From the NCBI GenBank assembly GCA_017939945.1, contig JAGAZS010000305.1:1-11711 (forward strand): a stretch of DNA of 11,711 nucleotides, written 5' to 3'. The notes below the pieces were generated by a model that was not told the origin of the DNA, did no database searches, and was given only the letters and a program-made list of their open reading frames with translations. The translations under genes and the position numbers were made by a program. Position 1 is the stretch's first letter. Each line of letters starts with the position of its first letter. This DNA comes from Schwartzia sp. (in: firmicutes). Lineage in GTDB: Bacteria; Bacillota; Negativicutes; Selenomonadales; Selenomonadaceae. Positions 1 to 6,762 of the stretch are shown here, one piece after another.

Positions 1-109
1 CTAGTTCGTAATAGGAATACGCCACTTGCGAGCAGGAGAGATAGGTGGCTAAATCTTTTTGCCGCAAGTCTTTGTCTTCGCGCAAAGCGCGTATTCGGGG
101 AAACGTCAT
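1..109 (-). CDS. XRE-family HTH transcriptional regulator, N-terminal part
   Basis: Only the first 36 codons are in the window; the gene runs off the left edge. The start is the ATG at 109-107. A GGAAGGA Shine-Dalgarno (complement of 121-127) lies 11 nt upstream. The visible protein begins M-T-F-P-R-I-R-A-L-R-E-D and continues L-R-Q-K-D-L-A-T-Y-L then S-Q-V-A-Y-S-Y-Y-E. This is the usual start of a Cro/CI-like helix-turn-helix: helix 1 'IRALRED', helix 2 'RQKDLATYL', recognition helix 'SQVAYSYYE'. Such proteins bind short palindromic operators and often repress their own gene. It is divergent from the FkbM gene, and a 23-nt imperfect palindrome overlaps its own leader and ribosome binding site, so autoregulation is plausible (inference). 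The C-terminal part, and any extra domain, cannot be seen. Confidence 0.8.
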   Translation of the reverse strand, partial: MTFPRIRALREDKDLRQKDLATYLSCSQVAYSYYEL

Positions 110-120
110 TGTTCCAGCGT

Positions 121-146
121 TCCTTCCATTTTAGAATCTAATGGAA
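121..146. promoter_or_regulatory. Operator-like element 1, imperfect palindrome in the XRE leader
   Basis: Arms TTCCATT (124-130) and AATGGAA (140-146) are exact inverted repeats around a 9-nt centre, which itself holds AGA-A-TCT (133-139). The element covers the XRE Shine-Dalgarno and lies 12-37 nt upstream of the XRE start codon. It also touches a possible minus-strand -10 (TATACT, complement of 146-151). A related copy lies at 213-238. Position and symmetry suggest a repressor site, most simply for the adjacent XRE protein (inference). Confidence 0.45.
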
Positions 147-164
147 GTATATCTAAAACAATTC

Positions 165-184
165 GTTATATTGATTTATATAAC
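165..184. repeat. Short AT-rich inverted repeat in the divergent intergenic region
   Basis: GTTATA (165-170) and TATAAC (179-184) are inverted copies separated by 8 nt. In an AT-rich stretch this could arise by chance. It sits between the two operator-like elements and overlaps the candidate -35 of the FkbM promoter, so it could be another protein-binding site. Confidence 0.25.
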
Positions 185-199
185 ATTTTGTTTTATGAA
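171..199 (+). promoter_or_regulatory. Candidate sigma-70 type promoter for the FkbM gene
   Basis: TTGATT (171-176) and TATGAA (194-199) are 17 nt apart, each matching 4 of 6 consensus positions. A start near 206 would leave a leader of about 78 nt containing operator-like element 2. The match is moderate and the region is AT-rich, so this is only a candidate. Confidence 0.3.
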
Positions 200-212
200 C
201 CGAGTGAAACAA

Positions 213-238
213 TCCTTCCATGATAGACTGTACTGAAA
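213..238. promoter_or_regulatory. Operator-like element 2, diverged copy of 121-146
   Basis: Aligned without gaps to 121-146, 20 of 26 positions are identical. The left 15 nt match as TCCTTCCATNNTAGA in both copies. Symmetry is weaker than in element 1. It lies 46 nt upstream of the FkbM start and just downstream of the candidate promoter, where bound protein could block transcription. The two copies are 92 bp apart, about nine helical turns. Confidence 0.4.
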
Positions 239-283
239 TTTTATATCGCCATTAGTGGTGATTGCAGTATATTGGAGGATGTT

Positions 284-1201
284 ATGGACAAAACGGCAAA
301 GCAGGAGATACTGGACAATCGATTTGTGCAGGAAATAATAAGTTGTGCGCATACAAAATTCGGTTCCGATACTTACGGGGGCAAGTTTCTCATCAGCTGT
401 TTCCGGAGATTGCTGTGCGCTGCGTTGTATCCTGTCCACAAAGAATTGGAGGAAATGGAAGCGTTTTATCAAAGCCTTTCTCCCGACAAAAGCCCGACTG
501 CGTCCAATTTTCTTTATTTGGAGTACAAAAAGGGAGATACAGTGCTGGATTTCCAATATGAAGGAAGAGAGATTCATCTCTATTTGCCGTATGCACGATC
601 TGATTCTTTGCAATCGCGCATTATGCGGAAAAAGAATTTCTATGAGGAACAATCGTTGCGTTCTGTGAAGGGGAAATATCTGAAATCTGGTATGGTCTAT
701 TTGGACTGCGGCGCAAATATCGGAAATCATACGGTGTTTTTTGCTTGCGTTGCCGACGCCAAGAAAGTTTATGCTTTCGAGGGGAATCCTGTGACCTATG
801 AGGTACTGGTGAAAAATGTTGAGATGAATCAGCTACAGGGAACGGTTCAAAGCTATAACTGTGTGCTGGGAGAGAAAAACGGGACGGCAAAAACGAGCTT
901 TTATAACCCTTTCAACATGGGAGGGACAGCTTTTCATGAGGCAGACGATGGAATCGAGATGAAGGCAATTGACAGTTTCGATTTCGGGGAAAAAATCGAT
1001 TTCGTCAAGATGGATGTGGAAGGCTTCGAATATCATGTTCTGAAAGGGATGGGAGAAACCCTTCGCCGAGATAAGCCGATTTTGTGGGTGGAGATTTTCG
1101 GCGAGCATTATGAGGCGGTTTCAAGTCTGCTGTATGAATATGGCTATGAGCGGATTGAGAGTTTCGAGGGAGGAAATTATATATTTCGTCCGAGACTTTG
1201 A
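284..1201 (+). CDS. FkbM-family SAM-dependent methyltransferase
   Basis: The 305-aa protein has a class I Rossmann methyltransferase core in its C-terminal half. Motif I is L-D-C-G-A-N-I-G-N at residues 140-148 and should bind S-adenosylmethionine. The acidic residue ending strand 2 is E166 in 'AFEGNP'. The FkbM signature M-D-V-E-G-F-E is at 243-249, followed by 'PILWVEIF'. FkbM proteins methylate hydroxyls or other groups on polyketides, glycans or glycolipids. The roughly 130-residue N-terminal part has no motif I recognise, so the substrate is unknown. I chose ATG 284 because GGAGGA (274-279) sits just upstream; a TTG start at 272 would overlap that site. A terminator follows directly, so the gene is probably monocistronic. 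One sampled 60-nt stretch (541-600) is 25/60 G+C, against 34/60 in a sampled stretch of smc, which hints at separate origin. Confidence 0.85.
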   Translation: MDKTAKQEILDNRFVQEIISCAHTKFGSDTYGGKFLISCFRRLLCAALYPVHKELEEMEAFYQSLSPDKSPTASNFLYLEYKKGDTVLDFQYEGREIHLYLPYARSDSLQSRIMRKKNFYEEQSLRSVKGKYLKSGMVYLDCGANIGNHTVFFACVADAKKVYAFEGNPVTYEVLVKNVEMNQLQGTVQSYNCVLGEKNGTAKTSFYNPFNMGGTAFHEADDGIEMKAIDSFDFGEKIDFVKMDVEGFEYHVLKGMGETLRRDKPILWVEIFGEHYEAVSSLLYEYGYERIESFEGGNYIFRPRL

Positions 1202-1208
1202 TGATCGT

Positions 1209-1236
1209 AAAAAGTCGTCCTTGTGGCGGCTTTTTT
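1209..1236 (+). terminator. Rho-independent terminator after the FkbM gene
   Basis: GTCGTC (1214-1219) pairs with GGCGGC (1225-1230) through G-C and G-U pairs across a 5-nt loop. The flanking A tract (1209-1213) and T tract (1231-1236) extend the stem and give the U tail. It starts 8 nt after the stop codon. Confidence 0.7.
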
Positions 1237-1273
1237 ATTTACGTTCTCTTCCAGTGCTAGATAATAAGAAGTG

Positions 1274-1282
1274 TGATATAAT
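1274..1282 (+). promoter_or_regulatory. Extended -10 promoter of the Rpn-like gene
   Basis: TGATATAAT is a perfect extended -10 (TGnTATAAT). It lies 34 nt before the ATG at 1317 and downstream of the FkbM terminator. No good -35 is seen at the usual distance (GTGCTA at 1254-1259), which is typical of extended -10 promoters. Confidence 0.6.
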
Positions 1283-1316
1283 TATAGTCAAGAAATCGAA
1301 AGCGTGAGGTGGCTGA

Positions 1317-2123
1317 ATGGGTAATATCAAGCCGTGGGAAGACCTGACGATTCAGGATGATTATATGTTCAAGCTTGTCATGCGGAGAAAGCACATCTGC
1401 AAGACGATGATTGAGAAAATCCTGAATATCAAGCTGACGGATATCCGTTACATCGACGAGGAGAAGACCGTGAAGCCCAAGTACGAGAGCAAGGGCGTCC
1501 GTCTTGACGTTTACGTCGAGGGCAGCGGAGAGATTTTTGAGATTGAGATGCAGGTACGCCAGCCGGATAGTGGAGAATTGGCGAAAAGAGTGCGTTACTA
1601 TCAGGCGATGATTGATTCGGAGCAATTGGCGGCAGGACAGAAATACAAGGCACTTCCGACGACATACATCATCTTCATTTGTCCCTTCGATCCCTTCGGC
1701 CTGTCGCGGCACATCTATACGTTCCGAAACCTTTGCGTCGAGGATACGAAAATGGAACTTGACGATAAGACCACGAAGGTCTTTGTCAATTCGATAGGGA
1801 CGGCAGACGACGTTGCGCCGGATGTCAAGGCGTTCTTGGATTATGTCAACGGTGTAATCAGCGACGACGCCTTTGTCCGCGAGATTGACGATGAGATTGT
1901 GCGTGTAAAAGCGATTGAAGAGGAGAGGGTGGGCTATATGACTTATGAAATGAAACTCGAAGAAGAACGCGAGCTTGCCGAAGAGAAAGGCATAGAGAAA
2001 GGCAAGATTGAAATTGTGCGCGAAATGTTGCGTGCCCATCAACCATTGGAGTTTATTTCTGAAATGACTAAATTCTCATCGGAGAAGATTGCAGAGATTG
2101 GAAAAATGCACGGGCTTTTGTAA
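1317..2123 (+). CDS. Rpn family / PD-(D/E)XK nuclease putative transposase protein
   Basis: The 268-aa protein has the layout of the Rpn (recombination-promoting nuclease) or PDDEXK_2 family. An N-terminal 'DLTIQDDYMFKLVM' is followed by the nuclease core: 'GVRLDVYVE' with D64, then 'EIFEIEMQV' with E77 and Q79, a D...E-x-Q form of the PD-(D/E)XK site. The C-terminal tail is a charged helix with 'EKGIEKGK' (224-231) and ends in a short helical motif, as is common in the family. Rpn proteins of E. coli are DNA endonucleases that raise RecA-independent recombination; many family members are annotated as putative transposases, though a DDE-type transposase is not seen here. The start ATG has GAGGTGG 4 nt upstream. 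Its own promoter and two flanking terminators make it a self-contained unit, consistent with mobile or frequently exchanged cargo (inference). Confidence 0.8.
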   Translation: MGNIKPWEDLTIQDDYMFKLVMRRKHICKTMIEKILNIKLTDIRYIDEEKTVKPKYESKGVRLDVYVEGSGEIFEIEMQVRQPDSGELAKRVRYYQAMIDSEQLAAGQKYKALPTTYIIFICPFDPFGLSRHIYTFRNLCVEDTKMELDDKTTKVFVNSIGTADDVAPDVKAFLDYVNGVISDDAFVREIDDEIVRVKAIEEERVGYMTYEMKLEEERELAEEKGIEKGKIEIVREMLRAHQPLEFISEMTKFSSEKIAEIGKMHGLL

Positions 2124-2128
2124 TAGGT

Positions 2129-2143
2129 GGCTATATGACTTAT
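2129..2143 (+). repeat. 15-nt exact copy of an internal Rpn-gene segment
   Basis: GGCTATATGACTTAT occurs here, 6 nt after the Rpn stop, and again inside the gene at 1932-1946, where it encodes G-Y-M-T-Y. The flanks are also similar (GGTG before both, with one indel). It may be a remnant of a duplicated or recombined Rpn 3' end. Confidence 0.5.
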
Positions 2144-2144
2144 C

Positions 2145-2173
2145 AAAACCTCCTGCAAAGGGAGGTTTTTTTT
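2145..2173 (+). terminator. Rho-independent terminator between the Rpn gene and smc
   Basis: AAAACCTCC (2145-2153) pairs perfectly with GGAGGTTTT (2161-2169) around a 7-nt loop, and T residues continue to 2173. It begins 22 nt after the Rpn stop and insulates smc from upstream transcription. Confidence 0.85.
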
Positions 2174-2197
2174 GTGGAATTGCGTCCTGATTTAGTG

Positions 2198-2203
2198 TAA
2201 AAT
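2198..2203 (+). promoter_or_regulatory. Candidate -10 element for the smc operon
   Basis: TAAAAT matches 5 of 6 consensus positions and lies between the terminator and smc, where a promoter is expected. No convincing -35 is found at 16-18 nt. Transcription would start near 2210, leaving almost no leader for the ATG at 2216 but about 27 nt for the TTG at 2237. Confidence 0.35.
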
Positions 2204-2226
2204 ATTACGGATAATATGTACAGGTT

Positions 2227-2231
2227 GGTGG
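2227..2231 (+). promoter_or_regulatory. Ribosome binding site favouring the TTG start of smc
   Basis: GGTGG lies 5 nt before the TTG at 2237. The alternative ATG at 2216 has no comparable purine-rich site upstream. This site therefore helps decide the smc start. Confidence 0.45.
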
Positions 2232-2236
2232 ACAGA

Positions 2237-5200
2237 TTGCAGTTGAAGCGATTAGAAGCGCATGGCTTCAAATCCTTTGCGGATAAAATCGAGATTGAGT
2301 TTGACCACGGCGTGACGGCTGTTGTCGGGCCGAATGGCAGCGGAAAGAGCAATATCACGGACGCGATTCGTTGGGTGCTGGGCGAGCGGAATGTGCGGAA
2401 CCTTCGTGGGACGAAGACCGAGGACATCATTTTCGCGGGCAGCTCGGAGCGCCGCGCCTTGGGCGCCGCCGAGGTTTCGCTGACGCTTTTGAACCAGGGG
2501 GATTTGCCCGGAAATTTCGACGAGATCGTGATTACGCGTCGGATCCTCCGTTCCGGCGACAGCGAATTTTTGCTGAACAATACGAAATGCCATCTGAAGG
2601 ATATTTACGAGACGCTGGCGGATACGGGGCTTGGCCGCGACGGGCTCAGTGTCATCAGCCAGAACAAGATGGACGCGGTGCTGAACAGCCGCCCAGAGGA
2701 ACGGCGCCTTTTCTTTGAGGAGACGGCGGGCATTACGAAATTCCGCGACCGCAAGGTTTCGGCCATGAAGAAGCTGGAGGAGACGGAAAAGAATCTCGTT
2801 CGGCTCGGGGACATTCAGCAGGGGCTTTCGGAGCAGCTTGGGCCGCTGGCGGAAGCGGCGGAAAAAACGAAGCAGTTTAATCTTTGGAACGGCGAGTTCC
2901 GCCGCTGCAAGATTACGGAGCTTTACCGTGCGCAGGCGGAACTGGGGACGAAGGAAAAGGATCTTTCTGAGCGCTTTGAGGCATGCCGTCAGCAGGAAAC
3001 GGCGGCGGAAACGGAAAACGCGACGCTGGAAGCCGAAAAGGAAACGCTGGCAACAAAGACGATAGAGCTGGAACAGGCGGGGCGGGAGAAATTTGAAGAG
3101 CGCAGCGCCCAGCAGGAGAAAATCAATCAAAAGGACACGGAAATCAAGGTGCTGGAGGAACGTCGCCAGAACAGCGACGAGACCCAGCGGCGATTGAAGG
3201 AAAAGCGGGAAGAACTGGAAAAGAACATTGAGGACGCGGACGAGGCGTTGACGGAACTTCGGGATGCGGAAAAGGAGGTCCTTTCCGATCAGGAGAGCGC
3301 GGAGAAAAAATCCGGCGAGGCGCAGGAAAACGTGAACCGGATTTCCGAGGAGCTGAAAAAGCGCAGGCAAGCGGCGGAAACGCTTGCCACCCGGTTTTCA
3401 GAAAAGCAGGGCGAGCTTGCGAGCCGACGCGCGGAATTGAGCGTTTTGGAAAACAATCTGACGACAACGCAGGAAAGTAAGGAACGTCAGGAACAGGAGA
3501 TTGCCGCAGGGGAAAAGCGACTGGCGGACGATCGGGAGAAACTGTCCGCGCTGGACGGGAAGCTGGACACGCTGGCGGAAGAAGAGCGGACATTGCTCGC
3601 AGCGCAAAAAACGTCGGAGACGAAACGGCGCGAGATCGAGAAAAAACAACGGGAACGTCAGCAGACGATCCGTATGGCACAGACCTATATCGACCAGACC
3701 GAAGGCAAGCGTGAAATGCTGCAGCAGGCGCTGGAATCCTATGAAGGGTTCGCCAATGCCCCGAAAGCGGTGCTGATGGCAAACGAGGGATGGCGCAAAG
3801 GCGTTTGCGGCGCCGTCGCGGAGCTGATCGAGGTGCCGAAAGAGTACCTGACGGCGGCGGAGGCGGCGTTGGGCGGCGCCCAGCAGAATATCGTAACGCG
3901 GGACACGGATACGGCGAAGAGCGCCATTGAATATCTGAAGCGCAGAAAAGCGGGACGTGCGACGTTTCTGCCGCTGTCCACGCTGACGGTGCGCGGCGGG
4001 CGGGAAGAAGAGGTACGCCGGTTGTCGGGCGTGATCGGTTATATGAATGAGGTCGTCGGCGCGGCGGAGGAATACAAAAAGGTCGTTGATTTCCTGCTGT
4101 CGCGTACGCTTCTGGTAGACACGATGGACCACGCGCTTTCCGTGGCGAAAAAGCAAGGCTATCGTCTTCGGATTGTGACGCTGACGGGCGAGCTTTTGTA
4201 TCCGGGCGGCTCGATTTCCGGCGGCAGCCTGCGGAGCAGCGAGACGGGTTATCTGAACCGCCGCGGGGAATTGGAATCGTTGGGGCGCGACCTGACGGAG
4301 AAGAAGGAAAAGATTGTGGTGGCGCAGCGCGAGTACGAGGCGGCGGGCGAGGAACTCCGGACGATGGATGAGGCGTCGGAGCAAAGAAAAAAGCGACTGG
4401 AAGACGTCCGCGTCGAGACGAGCGGGACGCGCGCCGAGCGGGAAGCGCTTGCGAAGCAGACGGAGACCGCGGGCAAGCACATCGACGAATTGAAGGAAAT
4501 CGTCAAGCACGCGGCGACGACCTTTGCGGAGGCGCAGGCGAACCGCGTCAAGATGGTTCAGGAGGTACGCACGCTTGCGGGCGATGTGGGCGAGATCCAG
4601 CGACAGCTGGAGGACGCGAAGGCTACGGTCAATGATTTGCAGCAGGACTCCGACGATTACATCCAGACGCGGGATCGGCTGATGAAGACCTTGAACGCGT
4701 TGAAAGACAAAGCGTTCCAATGTCGGACGTCCGTTCTCGTCAAGGAAAAAGAGATCGGGAAGCTGAAGGAGGAACTGGAGGCAAATCGGAAAGAGGCGGA
4801 GCAGCTGCTCGCCGGACTGACGGACGGCACGGACCAGATAAAGGCACTCAAACAGGAAAAAGAGGCACTGTTCAAGGTGTATGCGGTTCTTGACGAAGCT
4901 TACAAGGCTTTTGAGCAGCAGCGCGTCGACTGCGCGGAAGACGGACGGGAGACGGACGAAAAAATCCGAGAGGCGCGGCGGAAGCAGAACGAACTCAGCG
5001 GGCAGCTGCATGAAATCGACAAAGAGAAGGAAAAAATTGCGCTCCAGCGCGAGCAAAGCCTGAAGAAGCTGGAAGAAGACTATATGCTGACCGTGGAAGA
5101 GGCGGCGGAACAGACCGTGGATATGGCTCCCAGCGCCCTGCGCTCGCGGATTCGCGCACTGGACCGCGACATCATGGCTCTCGGACCCGTGAACCCGAAC

Positions 5201-5797
5201 GCGGTGGAGGAACATCAAAAGGTATTGGAGCAGTACGAGACGTACAAAAAGCAAATGAAGGACGTCGAGGACGCGAAAAAGAATTTCCAACAGCTGATTC
5301 AAGCATTGGACGCGGACATGACGAAGACCTTCAAGGCGGCGTTCACGGAAATCCAAAAGGCGTTCCACGACATTTTCATCGAGCTGTTCGGCGGGCAGGG
5401 AGGGGACGGCGACGCGAAGCTCATCCTGACGGACGAGCAGAACGTCCTCGAATCCGGCGTCGAGATTGTCGTGCAGATTCCCGGCAAGAAGCAGCAGAGC
5501 CTTTCGGTGCTTTCCGGCGGCGAGCGTGCGCTGACGGTCATCGCGCTGCTGTTCGCGTTCCTGCGGGTGCGTCCCGCGCCGTTCTCGGTGCTGGACGAGA
5601 TCGATGCGCCGCTGGACGAGACGAATATCGCAAATTTCGGGCGTTTCCTCAAGCGTTTCTCGGAAAAGACGCAGTTCGTTGTCGTCACGCACCGCAAGGG
5701 AACAATGGAATCGGCGGATACTATGTACGGCGTCACGTTGGAAGACGCCGGCGTGTCGAAGATCCTATCCGTGAAGTTGGAAGATATACCGGCGTAA
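2237..5797 (+). CDS. smc: Chromosome partition protein Smc (condensin ATPase)
   Basis: SMC dimers bind ScpA/ScpB and compact and segregate the chromosome. The N-terminal head holds Walker A G-P-N-G-S-G-K-S (31-38) and a Q-loop/'NSRPEERRLFFEETAGI' region. Long charged coiled coils flank a hinge at about 500-660 ('GVCGAVAELI' to 'PGGSISGGS'). The C-terminal head holds the signature L-S-G-G-E-R-A (from 1092) and Walker B 'SVLDEIDAPLDE' with D1120 and E1121. From the TTG at 2237 the protein is 1186 aa and begins M-Q-L-K-R-L-E-A-H-G-F-K-S-F, the usual SMC N terminus. An in-frame ATG at 2216 adds seven residues (MYRLVDR) not typical of the family and lacks a clear Shine-Dalgarno, so I prefer TTG. 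smc is followed by ftsY, a common Firmicute order. The usual upstream neighbour rnc is missing and an Rpn gene stands there instead. Confidence 0.97.
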   Translation: MQLKRLEAHGFKSFADKIEIEFDHGVTAVVGPNGSGKSNITDAIRWVLGERNVRNLRGTKTEDIIFAGSSERRALGAAEVSLTLLNQGDLPGNFDEIVITRRILRSGDSEFLLNNTKCHLKDIYETLADTGLGRDGLSVISQNKMDAVLNSRPEERRLFFEETAGITKFRDRKVSAMKKLEETEKNLVRLGDIQQGLSEQLGPLAEAAEKTKQFNLWNGEFRRCKITELYRAQAELGTKEKDLSERFEACRQQETAAETENATLEAEKETLATKTIELEQAGREKFEERSAQQEKINQKDTEIKVLEERRQNSDETQRRLKEKREELEKNIEDADEALTELRDAEKEVLSDQESAEKKSGEAQENVNRISEELKKRRQAAETLATRFSEKQGELASRRAELSVLENNLTTTQESKERQEQEIAAGEKRLADDREKLSALDGKLDTLAEEERTLLAAQKTSETKRREIEKKQRERQQTIRMAQTYIDQTEGKREMLQQALESYEGFANAPKAVLMANEGWRKGVCGAVAELIEVPKEYLTAAEAALGGAQQNIVTRDTDTAKSAIEYLKRRKAGRATFLPLSTLTVRGGREEEVRRLSGVIGYMNEVVGAAEEYKKVVDFLLSRTLLVDTMDHALSVAKKQGYRLRIVTLTGELLYPGGSISGGSLRSSETGYLNRRGELESLGRDLTEKKEKIVVAQREYEAAGEELRTMDEASEQRKKRLEDVRVETSGTRAEREALAKQTETAGKHIDELKEIVKHAATTFAEAQANRVKMVQEVRTLAGDVGEIQRQLEDAKATVNDLQQDSDDYIQTRDRLMKTLNALKDKAFQCRTSVLVKEKEIGKLKEELEANRKEAEQLLAGLTDGTDQIKALKQEKEALFKVYAVLDEAYKAFEQQRVDCAEDGRETDEKIREARRKQNELSGQLHEIDKEKEKIALQREQSLKKLEEDYMLTVEEAAEQTVDMAPSALRSRIRALDRDIMALGPVNPNAVEEHQKVLEQYETYKKQMKDVEDAKKNFQQLIQALDADMTKTFKAAFTEIQKAFHDIFIELFGGQGGDGDAKLILTDEQNVLESGVEIVVQIPGKKQQSLSVLSGGERALTVIALLFAFLRVRPAPFSVLDEIDAPLDETNIANFGRFLKRFSEKTQFVVVTHRKGTMESADTMYGVTLEDAGVSKILSVKLEDIPA

Positions 5798-5815
5798 GAG
5801 CAAGGAGATAATGCA

Positions 5816-6760
5816 ATGGGATTTTTTGATCGACTGAAAAAAGGCTTGGCGCGGACACGGGAAAGCCTGACCGCGAAAATCGAGAAAGCAATCATCGGCT
5901 ATGCCGATATCGACGACGACCTCCTCGACGAGCTGGAGGAAATCATGATCATGGCCGACGTGGGCGTCACGACGACGGACAAGCTGATGTCGGACGTGCG
6001 GCAGGGTATCAAGAAAAAGGCAATCAATAAGCCGGAGGACTTGAAGCCGTTCCTGGAGGCGCGCATTACCGAGATATTGAAAGCGGGCGGCGCCGGCGTG
6101 CGTATGGCGGCCAACGGGCCGACGGTCATCCTCGTCATCGGCGTCAACGGCGCCGGCAAGACTACGACCATCGGAAAACTTTCGGCATTTTATCATTATT
6201 ACGGAAAATCGGTCATGGTTGCCGCCGCCGATACGTTCCGCGCCGCCGCTATCGAGCAGCTTGAAGTCTGGGCGCAGCGGAGTGAGGCGGAGTTCATCCG
6301 TCATGAGGAAGGCTCCGATCCTGCCGCCGTCGTCTTCGACGCGGTGAAGGCGGCGAAGGCTCGGAACATCGATATCCTGCTTGTGGACACGGCGGGGCGG
6401 CTTCAAACGAAATCGAATCTGATGGCGGAGCTGGAAAAGATCAACCGCGTGATTCAGAGGGAGATTCCGGGCGCGCCCCATGAGACGCTGCTGGTACTGG
6501 ACGCGACGACCGGGCAGAATGCCGTCAGCCAGGCCAAGCTGTTCACGCAGGCCGCGCCGATCACCGGCGTCGTGCTGACGAAACTGGACGGCACGGCGAA
6601 GGGCGGCGTTGTCATCGGGATCAAGGATGAACTTAATATGCCGATCAAATGGATCGGCGTAGGCGAGGGCATCGCCGATTTGCGCCCGTTTGTCGCCGAG
6701 GATTTCGCGAAAGCCCTGTTCGGCGAAGGAAAGGAACATGCGGAGGCGGCGGAAGACTGA
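5816..6760 (+). CDS. ftsY: Signal recognition particle receptor FtsY
   Basis: The 314-aa GTPase docks SRP-ribosome complexes at the membrane for co-translational insertion. It has the N domain (about 1-95) and the G domain with G1 G-V-N-G-A-G-K-T-T (109-117), D-T-F-R-A-A-A (139-145), D-T-A-G-R (191-195), T-K-L-D-G (255-259) and G-V-G-E (281-284). These distinguish SRP-type GTPases; the absence of an M domain after the NG domain excludes Ffh. The long acidic A domain of E. coli FtsY is absent. The protein starts with a short amphipathic segment 'MGFFDRLKKGLART', as in many Firmicutes, which probably contacts the membrane. AAGGAG (5802-5807) lies 8 nt before the ATG. The 18-nt gap after smc implies cotranscription. 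Confidence 0.97.
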   Translation: MGFFDRLKKGLARTRESLTAKIEKAIIGYADIDDDLLDELEEIMIMADVGVTTTDKLMSDVRQGIKKKAINKPEDLKPFLEARITEILKAGGAGVRMAANGPTVILVIGVNGAGKTTTIGKLSAFYHYYGKSVMVAAADTFRAAAIEQLEVWAQRSEAEFIRHEEGSDPAAVVFDAVKAAKARNIDILLVDTAGRLQTKSNLMAELEKINRVIQREIPGAPHETLLVLDATTGQNAVSQAKLFTQAAPITGVVLTKLDGTAKGGVVIGIKDELNMPIKWIGVGEGIADLRPFVAEDFAKALFGEGKEHAEAAED

Positions 6761-6762
6761 AT

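Noticed and set aside
272..283. TTG start for the FkbM protein
   Set aside because: The TTG overlaps the GGAGGA Shine-Dalgarno that serves the ATG at 284.
2135..2200. A 21-codon micro-ORF (ATG at 2135) with an AGGTGG site upstream
   Set aside because: It runs through the terminator stem and T tract, and its apparent start comes from the repeat shared with the Rpn gene.
3398..5692. A 764-codon open frame on the minus strand opposite smc, with another at 2252-3370
   Set aside because: It lies fully antisense to an unmistakable smc. The predicted protein is Arg/Leu-rich with no family pattern, and arises from codon bias in GC-rich coiled-coil DNA.
5765..6739. A 324-codon minus-strand open frame opposite ftsY
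   Set aside because: The plus strand encodes complete FtsY GTPase motifs; the antisense product shows no recognisable pattern.
6649..6762. An upstream in-frame start that would extend ThiM by 38 residues
   Set aside because: The extension lies within ftsY, is Arg/Gly-rich antisense-like sequence, and the ATG at 6763 gives the normal family length.
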